A DNA stretch of 64,000 nucleotides, from NCBI RefSeq assembly GCF_024713945.1, contig NC_134678.1, positions 7,378,001 through 7,442,000 of the forward strand, read 5' to 3'. Origin of the DNA: Dermatophagoides farinae (taxonomy: Eukaryota > Arthropoda > Arachnida > Sarcoptiformes > Pyroglyphidae). The notes under the pieces were generated by a model, which did not search any database, was not told where the DNA came from, and worked only from the letters and a program-made list of their open reading frames with translations. This document shows, in pieces, positions 50,874 through 61,829 of this stretch (position 1 is its first letter; each line of letters opens with the position of its first letter). A program made the position numbers and the translations under genes.

Positions 50874-53518
50874 ATGTCATGACGTGGCAGATTCGTGTTT
50901 GTGTGTGTATAAATTTTCTGAATTCTGTTCCATTTTGATTCCATGATAATGTACAGATAAAAAAAAACTTGCCAATTCCATTATTTTGTAGATTCTGTAG
51001 ATGAAAAAAAAAAATAACAAGCAGAAGCAGCACGCAATCGAAAAATCGAACACAAACCGAACCAAAAAAAGAAGAGGGAAAAAAACAGAAACAGAAAATG
51101 GAATTCATAGATCCACATGGGATCCAGAAACATACAGAATGTGAACCCAGGATACACAACAGACAACAAACATGTGAATCATACACACAGTAGTATTAGT
51201 GGATTCATCCCGCGTGTATCTATGTGTGTGTGTGTGAGTTGAATTCAACAATGAACAACAATGTCATGGAATAGTGAAAATTGGAATCATTGAGTCGATC
51301 CCAAATAACACAGTCATAGAAACCAGGAAAAAAAATTCGGTACCGAAAAAATAAAACCTCTAAAGCCGTAAGTAATAGCTACTATTACCGAATTGATCTT
51401 CTGAATAAATTCGTAAAAAAAACGAAAGAAAGAATGAAAGAAAAAAAAGTTGGCACTTGACACACACACACAAACACACAGGACTTTGGGCGAATTTTGT
51501 TTATATTCCGGTTACGACATCATTTTAGCCATTCTTTTTTTTACGACTCAAATATATTACACACTACCCCGCACATTAGTTGGACATAAAGTGCGTGTTA
51601 GTAAGAATGATTGTCACGAATAAATGTCAAAAAAAAAATCTTAATGGACATTTCATTTCCTTCATTTTTTTTCTACAAGAATTATTGCCCGACTTATACA
51701 TTACAATGGGATTTAGTGGTGGTTACAGGCACACACACACTGGAATTTTCATTGTTTTGTTAGCTCAATCCATAAATGACGAGAAAATCTTTCATCTTTC
51801 TTGATTCACTTTCTATTGCTGTGTGCTAACATCAAAGAAAATTTTCAAAAAAAAAACTATGTGATCATCATTATTGGTGACATATTCTGTTTCTATTTTT
51901 GGATATTTAAAATTCTTTACTTTGTTCACAACAGTTTTCGCTACTAAACTTTCAAAGTTGGAAAAAAAATTCTTTATAGCTATTTATAGAATGATGATGA
52001 TGAAAACAAACAACAACAACAACAACAACCACATTGATTCGTAGATGTGTGTGTTTTCATTACAACTGAAATATGTTACTATTCACACACTCACACACAT
52101 TGTTGTTGTTGTCATTTCAAATTGTGAATGAATGTGAATAAATGATGAATGATGATGATGATCACGTTCATCAATCTTGGATGGGAATGAAGAGCAAAAA
52201 AAAACAAAACAAAACAAATCCGGAAAAAAATCGATGTTTGAACTGCTAAATGAAATCAATTTTCGGCAATTCACCATTCATTCAGTCAACCATTCTGGAT
52301 AATTAAATTTTCTTGTTTTCCATTCTCTAAAACACACTGTTCACATTTTTTTTTTCTATAGCAATTTATTGCCGTCACATTCAATACAAAATTGGAAAAT
52401 TAAATTATAATTGTCAATTTAAATTAACGTACTTGTGCCCATTGTGTTCATATAAATCTTGATGATTGCCTAATTAGCAACAGTAAACAGCAGCACAATT
52501 GACAATTTTCTTGCTTATTGTGTGAAATGGAATGGCCAAAACAAACGAATGATGATATTTGATTCTTTATAGATAAAGAATGAAGAAAATCTTGGCGATA
52601 AAAATAAACAAAAACAAAAACTAGAACACCATTGTGTGTGTGTGTGTATGATATAAACTTGTCGATCAACTTGATCGTTTTTTTTTTCTTTTAATGCCAT
52701 CATCATCATCATGTTGTTCGAATCACAAGTTGAAGAGAAAAATAATGAAGAAACGTTGTATGATGATGATCATCATCATGGCCGTGTGTAAAGAAAATGA
52801 AAAACAACAACAACTTTGTTCATTTTTCCACTCAATTCAATTCAATTCAAAGTTCACTTTACAGAAAACAAGTTTTTTTTTGCTTTGCTTTGAGATTTGG
52901 CAAAAAAAAATTTTCTTCTTTTCTTTTGAATGACCTGTCATTTTTTTTCATTTCGAAAAAAAAATTTATATGCATGTAACACAATAACAACAACAACAAC
53001 AACTTGAACAGGAAAGGATGAATGATGATTATTAATTTTCTTGCTACAGAAGAAAGGACACACGACGAAATGAACGAAAGAAGAAATAAAAACACAATGA
53101 TCACACTGATATGGCAAAAATAACGGATAGCCATACGGGGTTGGTATATTCAAACAAAAAAAAAAAATGGAGACAAAAACCGATGATCACGAAGTTGATC
53201 AAACATTTTTTTTTTGACGTTTATTGTTTGCCATTGTCCAATGTTCGATGATGCATATAGAATGATTGTCAATTGTGAAATTGACCGATAATGACAATCT
53301 GAATATTTTCAAATTGATCTCGGCAATAAAACAAAACAAAACAAAACAAAAAAATATTGAAAACATCCAGGACTATGAAAGAATGTGAAAAAAAATATCG
53401 AATGTTTTCAACAATTTGAACGCCATCTGATGGTTTATGGGAAAAAGAATTTGTATCGAACCATGTGATTCGAAAAATTCTGTGAAAATAAACAAACAAA
53501 ACAAACGAAAAGAAAAAT
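48851..53518. other. Gene-poor tract, part 4, upstream of AARS2
   Basis: Simple repeats return: (TG)n near 49345-49364, (CAT)n near 49577-49600, (TG)n at 50842-50872, (AAAAC)n near 53327-53352. No coding exon is supported. Confidence 0.5.
50842..50872. repeat. (TG)n microsatellite
   Basis: An uninterrupted 31-base dinucleotide run, among the longest in the window. Confidence 0.95.
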
Positions 53519-55681
53519 ATGAAACCAAGAATTCTGCAACAAACATGGAAAACCATGATCAAACAACAAAGATTTTCAACAGTGAATTATGATCCATCAT
53601 ATAATTCAAAAATATTAACATCAAATCAATGTCGACAATCATTTATCGATTATTTTGTCAATGAACATAAACATGAATTTTTTCGTTCAAGCCCGGTAAA
53701 ACCACAGAATGATCAATCATTATTGTTCGTGAATGCTGGTATGAATCAATTTAAACCGATATTTTTAAATGAAGATATCATTGATGATAAGTTAAAACGA
53801 TTACGTCGAGTAGTAAATTCACAAAAATGTATTCGTGTTGGTGGAAAACATTGTGATCTGGAAACTGTTGGAAATGATTTTACTCATCATACATTTTTCG
53901 AAATGCTAGGAAATTGGTCATTCGATGATTATTTTAAAAATGATGCATGTCAAATGGCATGGAATCTTTTAACAAAAGTTTATGGTATTGATCCACGACG
54001 ATTATTTGTTACAATTTTTGCCGGAAATGAACAATTGGGTCTGGAGACAGATTTAGAAACATATGAAATATGGCGTTCAATTGGGTAAATGTCTAATAAT
54101 TTGCTGTAATTTTCAATTAATCAATTTATTTAATCATCACCGTCAGGGTACCGAAGAATCGAATACTATCATTAGGTATGCGAGATAATTTCTGGGAAAT
54201 GGGACAAACTGGCCCTTGTGGTATATGTACAGAAATACATTATTTAATTCAAGAACCAGATAATGATGATAACTATAAACAATTCATGTTGGACAATTCA
54301 ATGGAAATCTGGAATCTAGTCTTTATACAATATTTTCGGTATATTTTGCTTTTGATTGTTTCAAATCAAAAAATTTTAATCGTTTCAAAATTTCAATCTT
54401 TCTTCCAGTGATCATGATGGAAATCTTAAACGATTAAAGAAAAATTTTGTTGATACTGGTATGGGTTTAGAACGAATTCTTTCATTGGTACAAAATGTTC
54501 CAAATAATTATGCAACCGATTTGTTTACACCGTATTTTTTACGATTACAAAATCTATGTAAATGGCCCGAATATTCATATCGATTGATGGATGAAAAAGA
54601 TATTGCCTATCGTATAATAGCTGATCATTCTCGAATGATTTCCATTGCCATTGCTGATGGTATTGAACCATCAGATCGTGGTGTCGGTTATCTACTTCGA
54701 CGTGTTATTCGTCGTGCTAGTGATTCATTGAAAACAATGACACGTATTCAACAATTGCCATCAAATGTTACAGAAACTGATGTATTTCATGTAGCTGCCG
54801 ATACAACAGTCAAAATTCTTGGTGAAGCATTTCCTGAACTTGAACAAGAATCAATGAAAATATTCCGAATTATCGACGAAGAATTGTTTTTATATTCAAC
54901 GGCAATTGCAAGAAATACTAGCATAATGAAATATGCTAAATTATTACAAATAGAAATCAATGAAAATTATGATCATAATCAACATGTGATAATCGATTGT
55001 ATGGAAAGAATCGATGGTCATATTGAAGAAATTCGAATATCTTTATCAAAAAATTTTCTTGAAAATCAAAATGCAATTGATCAAATACGTAAAGATTTAC
55101 AAAATGTTCAAGCATTAATTACAAATGATTCGTCATTATCACAACGTTTTGGATTACATACCAATGAAATTGAAACGAAATTCAAACAAATTGAATTGAA
55201 ATTAATTGAATTGGAAAATGAATCAAATAAAATTCTTGAAGAAATTATTCAACATTTTCAATTGGAAACAACTAAACAAATGTTAAAAGGTGACCATTAT
55301 ACCATTGTTCCTGTAATGAATATTGATTTTCTACCAAATTATTGTGCAAATTCCATTAATTTTCTAATGAAAATTGGTCTCGATCTTTATGGCCATAATC
55401 CATTAGCGTTGATAATGAAATCTAATCATAATCACTGTTTTCAAATACAATTATCAGTACCATCAACATTTCAATCAAAATTGGATGCTCATTCGTGGTT
55501 TAAAATGGCAATCAACGATATTGATGATGATGATCAATCCATCATACAATCGATACCAACAAAACGTATGAAAAAAATGGTCAAATATCAAATTAAAGAC
55601 AATTCAAAAAATGTCGAAATCTTTGTCAATAAACTCGTTGGAAATTTACAAAATATTGGTGAAAAATATTTTAGAAAATAA
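53519..55681 (+). CDS. AARS2: Mitochondrial alanyl-tRNA synthetase, editing domain apparently absent
   Basis: Exons 53519-54084, 54147-54338 and 54409-55681 (both junctions phase 2) give 676 aa. A basic Arg/Lys/Ser head ([10 protein letters not shown]) fits a mitochondrial presequence. The class II catalytic core is intact: [30 protein letters not shown] (motif 2), [10 protein letters not shown] and DTGMGLERI (motif 3). The helical tRNA-binding region follows ([28 protein letters not shown]). After FRIIDEEL, where the editing domain should begin, comes instead a charged coiled coil of about 150 residues, and then a region resembling a degenerate C-Ala domain. No HxxxH/CxxxH zinc motif of the editing site is seen. 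The canonical family is about 870-960 aa. Mitochondrial AlaRS without editing is known in nematodes. The stop lies 22 bases from that of the neighbouring GH35 gene. Confidence 0.9.
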
Positions 55682-55703
55682 TAAAATTTTATTATTTATT
55701 TAT

Positions 55704-57723
55704 TTATTCCAATTTTGGATAATCAATCAATTCAATTTGTGTCGAATCATGGCGAGGATCCAATTCAAATACATGGAATACATTATCACCAGTTCGTAAT
55801 AATGGACCAGGAATGTATAATGTTTTCTGTGGTCCACGATGATCAAAACGACCAATATTGAAATTGTTTACAAAAACATTTCCATATGTCCATCCTGGTA
55901 ATTCCACAAATGTATCGGTTGTATTAGATATTGATAATCGTGTTCGATATAATCGTGGACCATGTCGTTTTTGTTTATCATCATTGTCATGAAGGAATTG
56001 ATTCCATTTCAATTGTGCTGTATGATTCATAAAATTTTCATTCAAATCAAATGTATAGGTATGAATTTCATTGCAAACATTGCCATCAAATAATATTGTG
56101 CTATTTATTCCTTTACGTTCCGTGTCCATCAAAGAAGTGCCCCAATTTGCACGGCCAAGATTTTCCACTAAAATATCCACAGTATATTCACCATTCGGAT
56201 TAACGAACCATTCCGTTTGATTTAAATGAATATTTAGATTTTTAGCACCATCTTCAATTTTGGTTAAAATTTTACCATCAATCATTATTATGGCTCGATC
56301 TTTGATTGGTCCTAATAATCGGAAAAAAATCGAATAATTAGTCAAAATCATCAAAATGTTTATAATTACCAGTTATATTAAAAGTATGGATCGGTTTTGT
56401 TTTCAATCGATACAATATAAATCCAAAACCAGATGAATTATCAATAAATTCCATGAATAATGGTTGTTTCATGATGACCGGTTTTAATTGGTCAATAATT
56501 TGTCCGAAATCAAGATATTCTTTCATGGCTAAATGACCATATGCTTTAGCCCGTACTACTGGTGGTGGATTCGTTGGAATTGCAATCGCTGGTTGTCTTC
56601 CAGATGCCACTAATTTATCATATAATTGACGTGTTTTATAATATTTTTCCGTATAATTTCCCGATTCCGATAATGGAGCATCATAATCATATGATGTTGT
56701 AACACGAGCACCATTATAGTAGGCAAAATTTGTGCCACCAATAAACATGTAAAAATTTACTGAACCATTCACTTGGAAAAGAATTTCTGTGATTTGTTGT
56801 TCAAACAATAATGGTGCATAACGATGATGTGAATGTTCACCCCATTGATCGAACCAACCGGGCCAAAATTCTGATACATAAATTGGTCGATTTTTTTGAT
56901 TATTTTTCAGCTGTGTTAATGAATCCAATGCATTTTGATTAAGATTTGCAGTTTCCAATAAATATTTCAACGATCGAACCGGTACACTTCGTGCTACAGA
57001 AACCGGATCAGATGTAAATAGTAATTCTTTGAAATGATTTTCATCGACAATCATTTGATGTAGTTTATCCAGATATTCTAAACTTCGATTTTTGTGAATA
57101 ATATTTTCTGGATCACCAAAAAGTTCATTTTCAACTTGTAATGCAATAATAGGGCCACCATTTTTTGTGAATTGAAATTCATTGATTATATCGAATACTT
57201 TACGGTAATATCGTCGTACTGGTTCAAGATAACCTTCATATGGAGTTCGTAAACTCATATGAGGATCTTTCAAAAGCCAAGCTGGAAAACCACCAAGATC
57301 CCATTCAGCACAGATATATGGACCAGGTCTTACAATGGCAAACATATCAGCATTACGTATTTCATGTAAAAATTCCGTTAAATTCAAACCATATGAATCA
57401 AAATCAAAATGACCTGGTTGTGGTTCATGACGATTCCATGCAAGATAAATCTGTACGGTATTCAAACCGGCTGCTTTAAATTTCTGCAATGTTTGTCGCC
57501 AATATTCAGGTACGACACGGAAATAATGAAAAGATCCTGAATATATGACAAATGGTTTATGATTCAAGGTGAATTCTGGACCATTTGCATCGAGACCGGC
57601 AGTAATTTTTTGTCCATTATTCGTATAATAATCATACAATGTGGGCAAACTGCTAGCAGTTAGGCAAACAGTATTTTGTATGATGAAAATGAAAAAAAAT
57701 TGGACAAAAAAAGTGATTTTCAT
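55704..57723 (-). CDS. GLB1: Beta-galactosidase, glycoside hydrolase family 35 (lysosomal/secreted type)
   Basis: Exons 56370-57723 and 55704-56311 on the minus strand, joined in phase 1, give 653 aa, near the 677 aa of human GLB1. A hydrophobic signal peptide (FFVQFFFIFIIQNTVCL) leads. The GH35 barrel shows YSGSFHYFRV, VQIYLAWNRHEP, VRPGPYICAEWDLGG, the acid/base in LQVENELFG (Glu200) and the nucleophile in YVSEFWPGWFDQWGE (Glu285). MFIGGTNFAYYNGA closes the core, and C-terminal jelly-roll sheets follow in exon 2 (WTYGNVFVNNFNIGRF). It removes terminal beta-galactose from glycolipids and glycoproteins; multiple N-glycosylation sequons suit a lysosomal or gut-lumen enzyme. Its 3' end nearly touches that of AARS2. 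Confidence 0.95.
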
Positions 57724-58058
57724 AATTTTTCACAACTGTTCAGTTTTAGGTTTTTCAGCAAAAAAAAAAAAACATCCACCAAAAAAAAAAAAAAAAAAAA
57801 CAACAGACTAAATGACGTGTAAACAAAAGATAAATGGTGGCTATTGGCATTGACAATTTATAATGATTTTTTTTTCTGATTCACTTTTACTTTTATCATC
57901 AAGACACGAAAAAATTGATATTGAGATTTTTGTTTCTATTTTGATGAATGTGATAAAATCAAAATTAATTAATTAATTAATTTTTTTTACATTGATTAAT
58001 TGAATATAATATTTGAAAAACAATTGTTTGTATGTACTTGTTATTATATTGATGAAAA
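57724..58058. other. Intergenic between the GH35 gene and GAS41
   Basis: It holds poly-A/T runs and an (ATTA)n stretch near 57965-57982. It is the 5' flank of the GH35 gene and 3' flank of GAS41. Nothing else is seen. Confidence 0.5.
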
Positions 58059-58757
58059 TTAGATAAGATTTGATTGATGTTTAGCAATCTCATCTTTGGC
58101 CGTCTGTATACGATGTTTTAAATCATCAATTTCGGTACCAATCTTATTCTTAGCCGATAATATAGCTTGTAATGTTTCGTTTTTTTTCTCTTCAAAATCA
58201 GTTTCAAATTGTGATCGAATACTAGGTGGTAATGGTGGTGCAGATTTCAATAATTGCATCATAGTTGTTGATGGTTCAGAAAATATTAATTCATCATAGA
58301 ATTCGGACACTAGATAATCGGTAAAAACAGGCATTGGACCACCACCCGGTGCAGCACCGGGTTCAATTTTAAATAATTTTAACATATGATATATGGTAAC
58401 TGGACGTTCGGATGGATCGACAAAATAGATTTTGATCACTACTTCGAATTCACCCCAACCAGTTTCATCCACTTCATATGGTGGTTCATTACAAACACGA
58501 ATCTGTGTTGCATATGAATCATGTAGTTTAAATTGAACTTTTTTTATATAACCAGATGAATCTTCATTATTATAAAGACGTAGATAAACTTTCCATTCAT
58601 GTGTATGTCCATTATTACGTTTATGTCCAAAATAACGGGCAACATTACCGAATACGATTGGTTTGACAATCGTTGCGCCTTTAACACGTGGACCAAAATC
58701 TTGTTGTTGTTGTTGTTGAACGTTGCCACCACCAACTGATATTAATTCATTGGCCAT
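58059..58757 (-). CDS. YEATS4: YEATS-domain protein GAS41 (YEATS4)
   Basis: A single exon of 232 aa (human GAS41 is 227). The YEATS domain spans about residues 22-160: [57 protein letters not shown] and [10 protein letters not shown]. His and Trp residues of the acyl-lysine pocket (GHTHEW, GWGEF) are present. The C-terminal coiled coil ([20 protein letters not shown] to [11 protein letters not shown]) is the dimerisation and complex-binding helix. GAS41 reads acetylated histone H3 and belongs to the TIP60/SRCAP complexes that deposit H2A.Z. A short poly-Q near the N terminus and a Gly/Pro insert ([12 protein letters not shown]) are lineage features. It is head-to-head with N-myristoyltransferase, with 247 bases between ATGs. 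Confidence 0.96.
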   Translation of the reverse strand: MANELISVGGGNVQQQQQQDFGPRVKGATIVKPIVFGNVARYFGHKRNNGHTHEWKVYLRLYNNEDSSGYIKKVQFKLHDSYATQIRVCNEPPYEVDETGWGEFEVVIKIYFVDPSERPVTIYHMLKLFKIEPGAAPGGGPMPVFTDYLVSEFYDELIFSEPSTTMMQLLKSAPPLPPSIRSQFETDFEEKKNETLQAILSAKNKIGTEIDDLKHRIQTAKDEIAKHQSNLI

Positions 58758-59004
58758 TTTATTTCGATGGAAAAATTGAATTTTTCAAATTTCAAAATTA
58801 GTTCAAAAAAAAAAAAACAAAACACGCCAGTTTTACGCATAAATCAGATGATTACCTCATCTATTGACAGGCTATCCATTGTATGACTCGAAACAATTTT
58901 TTCATTTGGATGACATGCTTATTTTTTAATAAAGCAAAATAAAATTCTTTAAAAAACTAGGATTTTTTCAAATTAAAAAACATTTTTACTGTCCGAAATT
59001 GACA
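58758..59004. promoter_or_regulatory. Likely bidirectional promoter of GAS41 and NMT
   Basis: It is 247 bases between divergent start codons, AT-rich, with no TATA motif at a standard position. Two housekeeping-type genes share it. Confidence 0.4.
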
Positions 59005-60835
59005 ATGAGCGAAACCTCGTCGCAAAAGTTTGTATAACGATTTTAAAGTCTTGATGATATATGATGATATTTTAAAATTATAATAATGATGATGATGATT
59101 TTTCTTTCAGGTCACAGGGTCCAGAATCGATAAATCAAGATGAAAAATTGACAAGTATTGTTGAAAATGGTGATATTATTAGCACGAATGATGTTGATTC
59201 CAGCAAAAGTAATAAAAAAAATAAGCACAAAAATAAATCCAACAATCAAGCTTCCGTATCTTCTAGTTCGAGCAATGTATCAGCACAGCCTTCAACAGTG
59301 AAAGATTCGACCGAAGCAATTCATAATGATCTAAAACGTGCTTTTGATCGATTACAATTAAAAACTGCTACAATGGGAATTGGAGGAACCGGTAATGAAC
59401 AGCCAAAATCACGTGAAGATGCAATGAAAAAGAAATATGAATTCTGGGAAACACAACCGGTACCAAATCTAAAGGAAGATGATCCTCCTGTCGATCTGAA
59501 CGCACCGATTCATCCACCAATGCAACCGGAAAAAATTCCTAAAGAATGTCTAAATCTACCGCAAGGTTTTCATTGGGTTAGTTTAAATTTGAACGAAGTT
59601 GATGGTGAAGAAATGTGTGAATTATATACATTGTTGGCTGAAAATTATGTAGAAGATGATGATAATATGTTTCGATTTAATTATTCACGTGAATTTCTTC
59701 ATTGGGTTCTTCAAGCACCTGGTTGGAATCCCGATTGGTTTGTAGGCGTACGTGTATATAAACCGGATCAGAAAAAGAAAGGTAAATTAGTTGGATTTAT
59801 CAGTGCGATTCCATCTACTATTCGAGTGTATGACAAGTAAGTATTTTTGATTTATTTTTCATGTCTTTGATTGATTTAATTTGATTTGATTTTAGAGTAT
59901 TGGAAACTGTAGAGATAAATTTTCTTTGTGTTCATAAAAAACTTCGTTCCAAACGTATGACACCAGTGTTGATCAGTGAAATAACACGTCGTATTCGTTT
60001 GACAGGAATATTTCAAGCATTATATACTGCCGGTGTATTTCTTCCGAAACCAATTGCAACATGTCGATATTATCATCGATCATTGAATCCGAAAAAATTA
60101 ATTGAAGTTGGTTTTTCACATCTGACACGTAATATGACAATTCCACGTACTGTAAAGCTATATCGGTTACCTGAACAGCCAAAATTGTCAGGTTTACGTC
60201 GATTCGAACGTAATGATATTAAACAGGTTCAAACATTGATGAATAAATATATGGAACGTTTTGATTTGGTGCCTTTGTTTTCCGAAGAAGAAATGGCTCA
60301 TTGGTTATTACCTAAAACAGATGTTGTCGATTCATATGTTGTTGAGGTTAATAATCATTATCAATGTTTCTAAATAACTTTAATTAATTTTACATTTTTT
60401 TTTGTTTTTTTTTTCAGCGAACTAATGAAACAGATCAAAAGAAAGAAATTATCGGTTTTTTTAGTTTTTATATATTACCATCAACAGTTATGGATCATAA
60501 ACAATATAAAGAGATTCGTGCCGCATATTCATTCTATAATGTACCAAGTGAACATTGTTCATTGCTCGAATTGATGCAGGATGCATTGATTATTGCAAAA
60601 AATGTATGTATTGAAAAAAAACCAATTGAATTAATTTTACCTTTCTCTTTTTTTATCTCTATTTTTTTCAAACAAGACTAATCTGGATGTATTTAATGCA
60701 CTCAATCAAAGAGATAATGAAGTGTTTTTAAAAGAACTAAAATTTGGTGAAGGCGATGGTAATTTACATTATTATCTATTCAATTGGAAATGTCCACCCA
60801 TGAAACCGGAAAAAGTTGGTGTCGTTCTTCAATAA
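59005..60835 (+). CDS. NMT: Glycylpeptide N-tetradecanoyltransferase (N-myristoyltransferase)
   Basis: Five exons, 59005-59027, 59111-59836, 59896-60346, 60418-60603 and 60677-60835, sum to 514 aa. The first coding exon is 23 bases (MSETSSQK across the junction). A Lys/Asn-rich segment ([13 protein letters not shown]) mirrors the ribosome-targeting lysine cluster. The catalytic part follows: [70 protein letters not shown] with the myristoyl-CoA site, [13 protein letters not shown] and [11 protein letters not shown]. It ends in [16 protein letters not shown], whose terminal carboxylate takes part in catalysis. It attaches myristate to N-terminal glycines in the cytosol. Human NMT1 is 496 aa, so length and ends look complete. 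Confidence 0.96.
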
Positions 60836-61102
60836 ACAAAAAAGAAAAATTGCTACAAAATACACAACAAGATTTATTTTATGCCAACAGTGAATTAGTA
60901 GTAGCAGTAGTATAGTAATGTTTTATTACTTTTTTTTCAATAGTCAAAATTATTTTTCACATCACTCAATCAAATTTTTTTCTTTGTTATGTGTGTTTGA
61001 ACTAAATATATAAATGATGATGATTATATTATAATTTATAATTGTGATGATGAATAATTTTTGGATTGTAAATCATCATCATTACTATTATTTGTATTGA
61101 AA

Positions 61103-61480
61103 TTAATTTTCATATTTGGTGGCAACAACACTGAACGACGTTGCTGTTTCGAACGTCTTTGGACAATCATTTTCAAATGCAGCCAATACATATAAACGTT
61201 CAACAAGTATGGCCATTATTATCCATAGGATTATGATTTCACCGATTAACAAACCGATTATGAACCATAACCATTGACGGAATGGAATATTAAGCATCTC
61301 GGCAATACGAAAATGATATGAATATTCTGAAATGAATGCGATTAATTGTAAAAAATCTTCAGAATCATATTGTTTGATTGGTCCAAGTTTCGTTTGAATC
61401 TATGGGGAAAAAAATGAAAAGAAATTTTCGATTCAATGATTCAATTTGTCGCTTACATATTCTTCAAAATCATTGTTCAT
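61103..61480 (-). CDS. Unrecognised 106-aa membrane protein
   Basis: Two exons, 61457-61480 (8 codons, MNNDFEEY) and 61103-61399, join in phase 0 with good splice signals (GTAAGC donor, CCATAG acceptor). The product has an acidic soluble head, an amphipathic segment (FLQLIAFISEYSYHFRIAEM), one strong membrane helix (WLWFIIGLLIGEIIILWIIM) containing a Glu, and a charged tail with two short Ser/Thr-rich patches. I do not recognise the family. It sits between the convergent 3' end of NMT (268 bases away) and the ABC transporter 3' end (350 bases away). An alternative is a chance open frame, but intron phase and codon usage argue for a gene. Confidence 0.55.
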
Positions 61481-61829
61481 TTTTTTTTTTTTTTTTTTTT
61501 TTGGTAGATGTTGATAAAAATTTCAAAATTTTTCATTTTTTCTAAAAATTTATTTTTTGTTTTTATAATTCATTTGAACAAAAATTTGATTTTTTTTCCA
61601 CGAAAAAAAAACACTAAATATTACTAAACAATGAATTATTGGCACATTTATAATCACATTAAATGAATGAATGATTGAGAAGGGAAAGTGAAATTTTGAA
61701 TGTTTGATGTTTGTTTTTTGTTGTTGAATTTTATATTTTGAAGAAAAAAAAATCACAAAATGACAAGACATTTGGGTTTGTTTGTTTGTTTGAATGAATG
61801 AGTGAATGAATTGAATATTGAATTGAAGC
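61481..61829. other. Intergenic, AT-rich
   Basis: Long poly-T tract at about 61480-61502, (GTTT)n near 61777-61791 and (GAAT)n near 61792-61809. Nothing coding is seen. Confidence 0.5.

Noticed and set aside
29585-53518. CRISPR array or tandem-repeat array with spacers
   Set aside because: The repeats are simple microsatellites with no regular repeat-spacer pattern, and the genome is eukaryotic.
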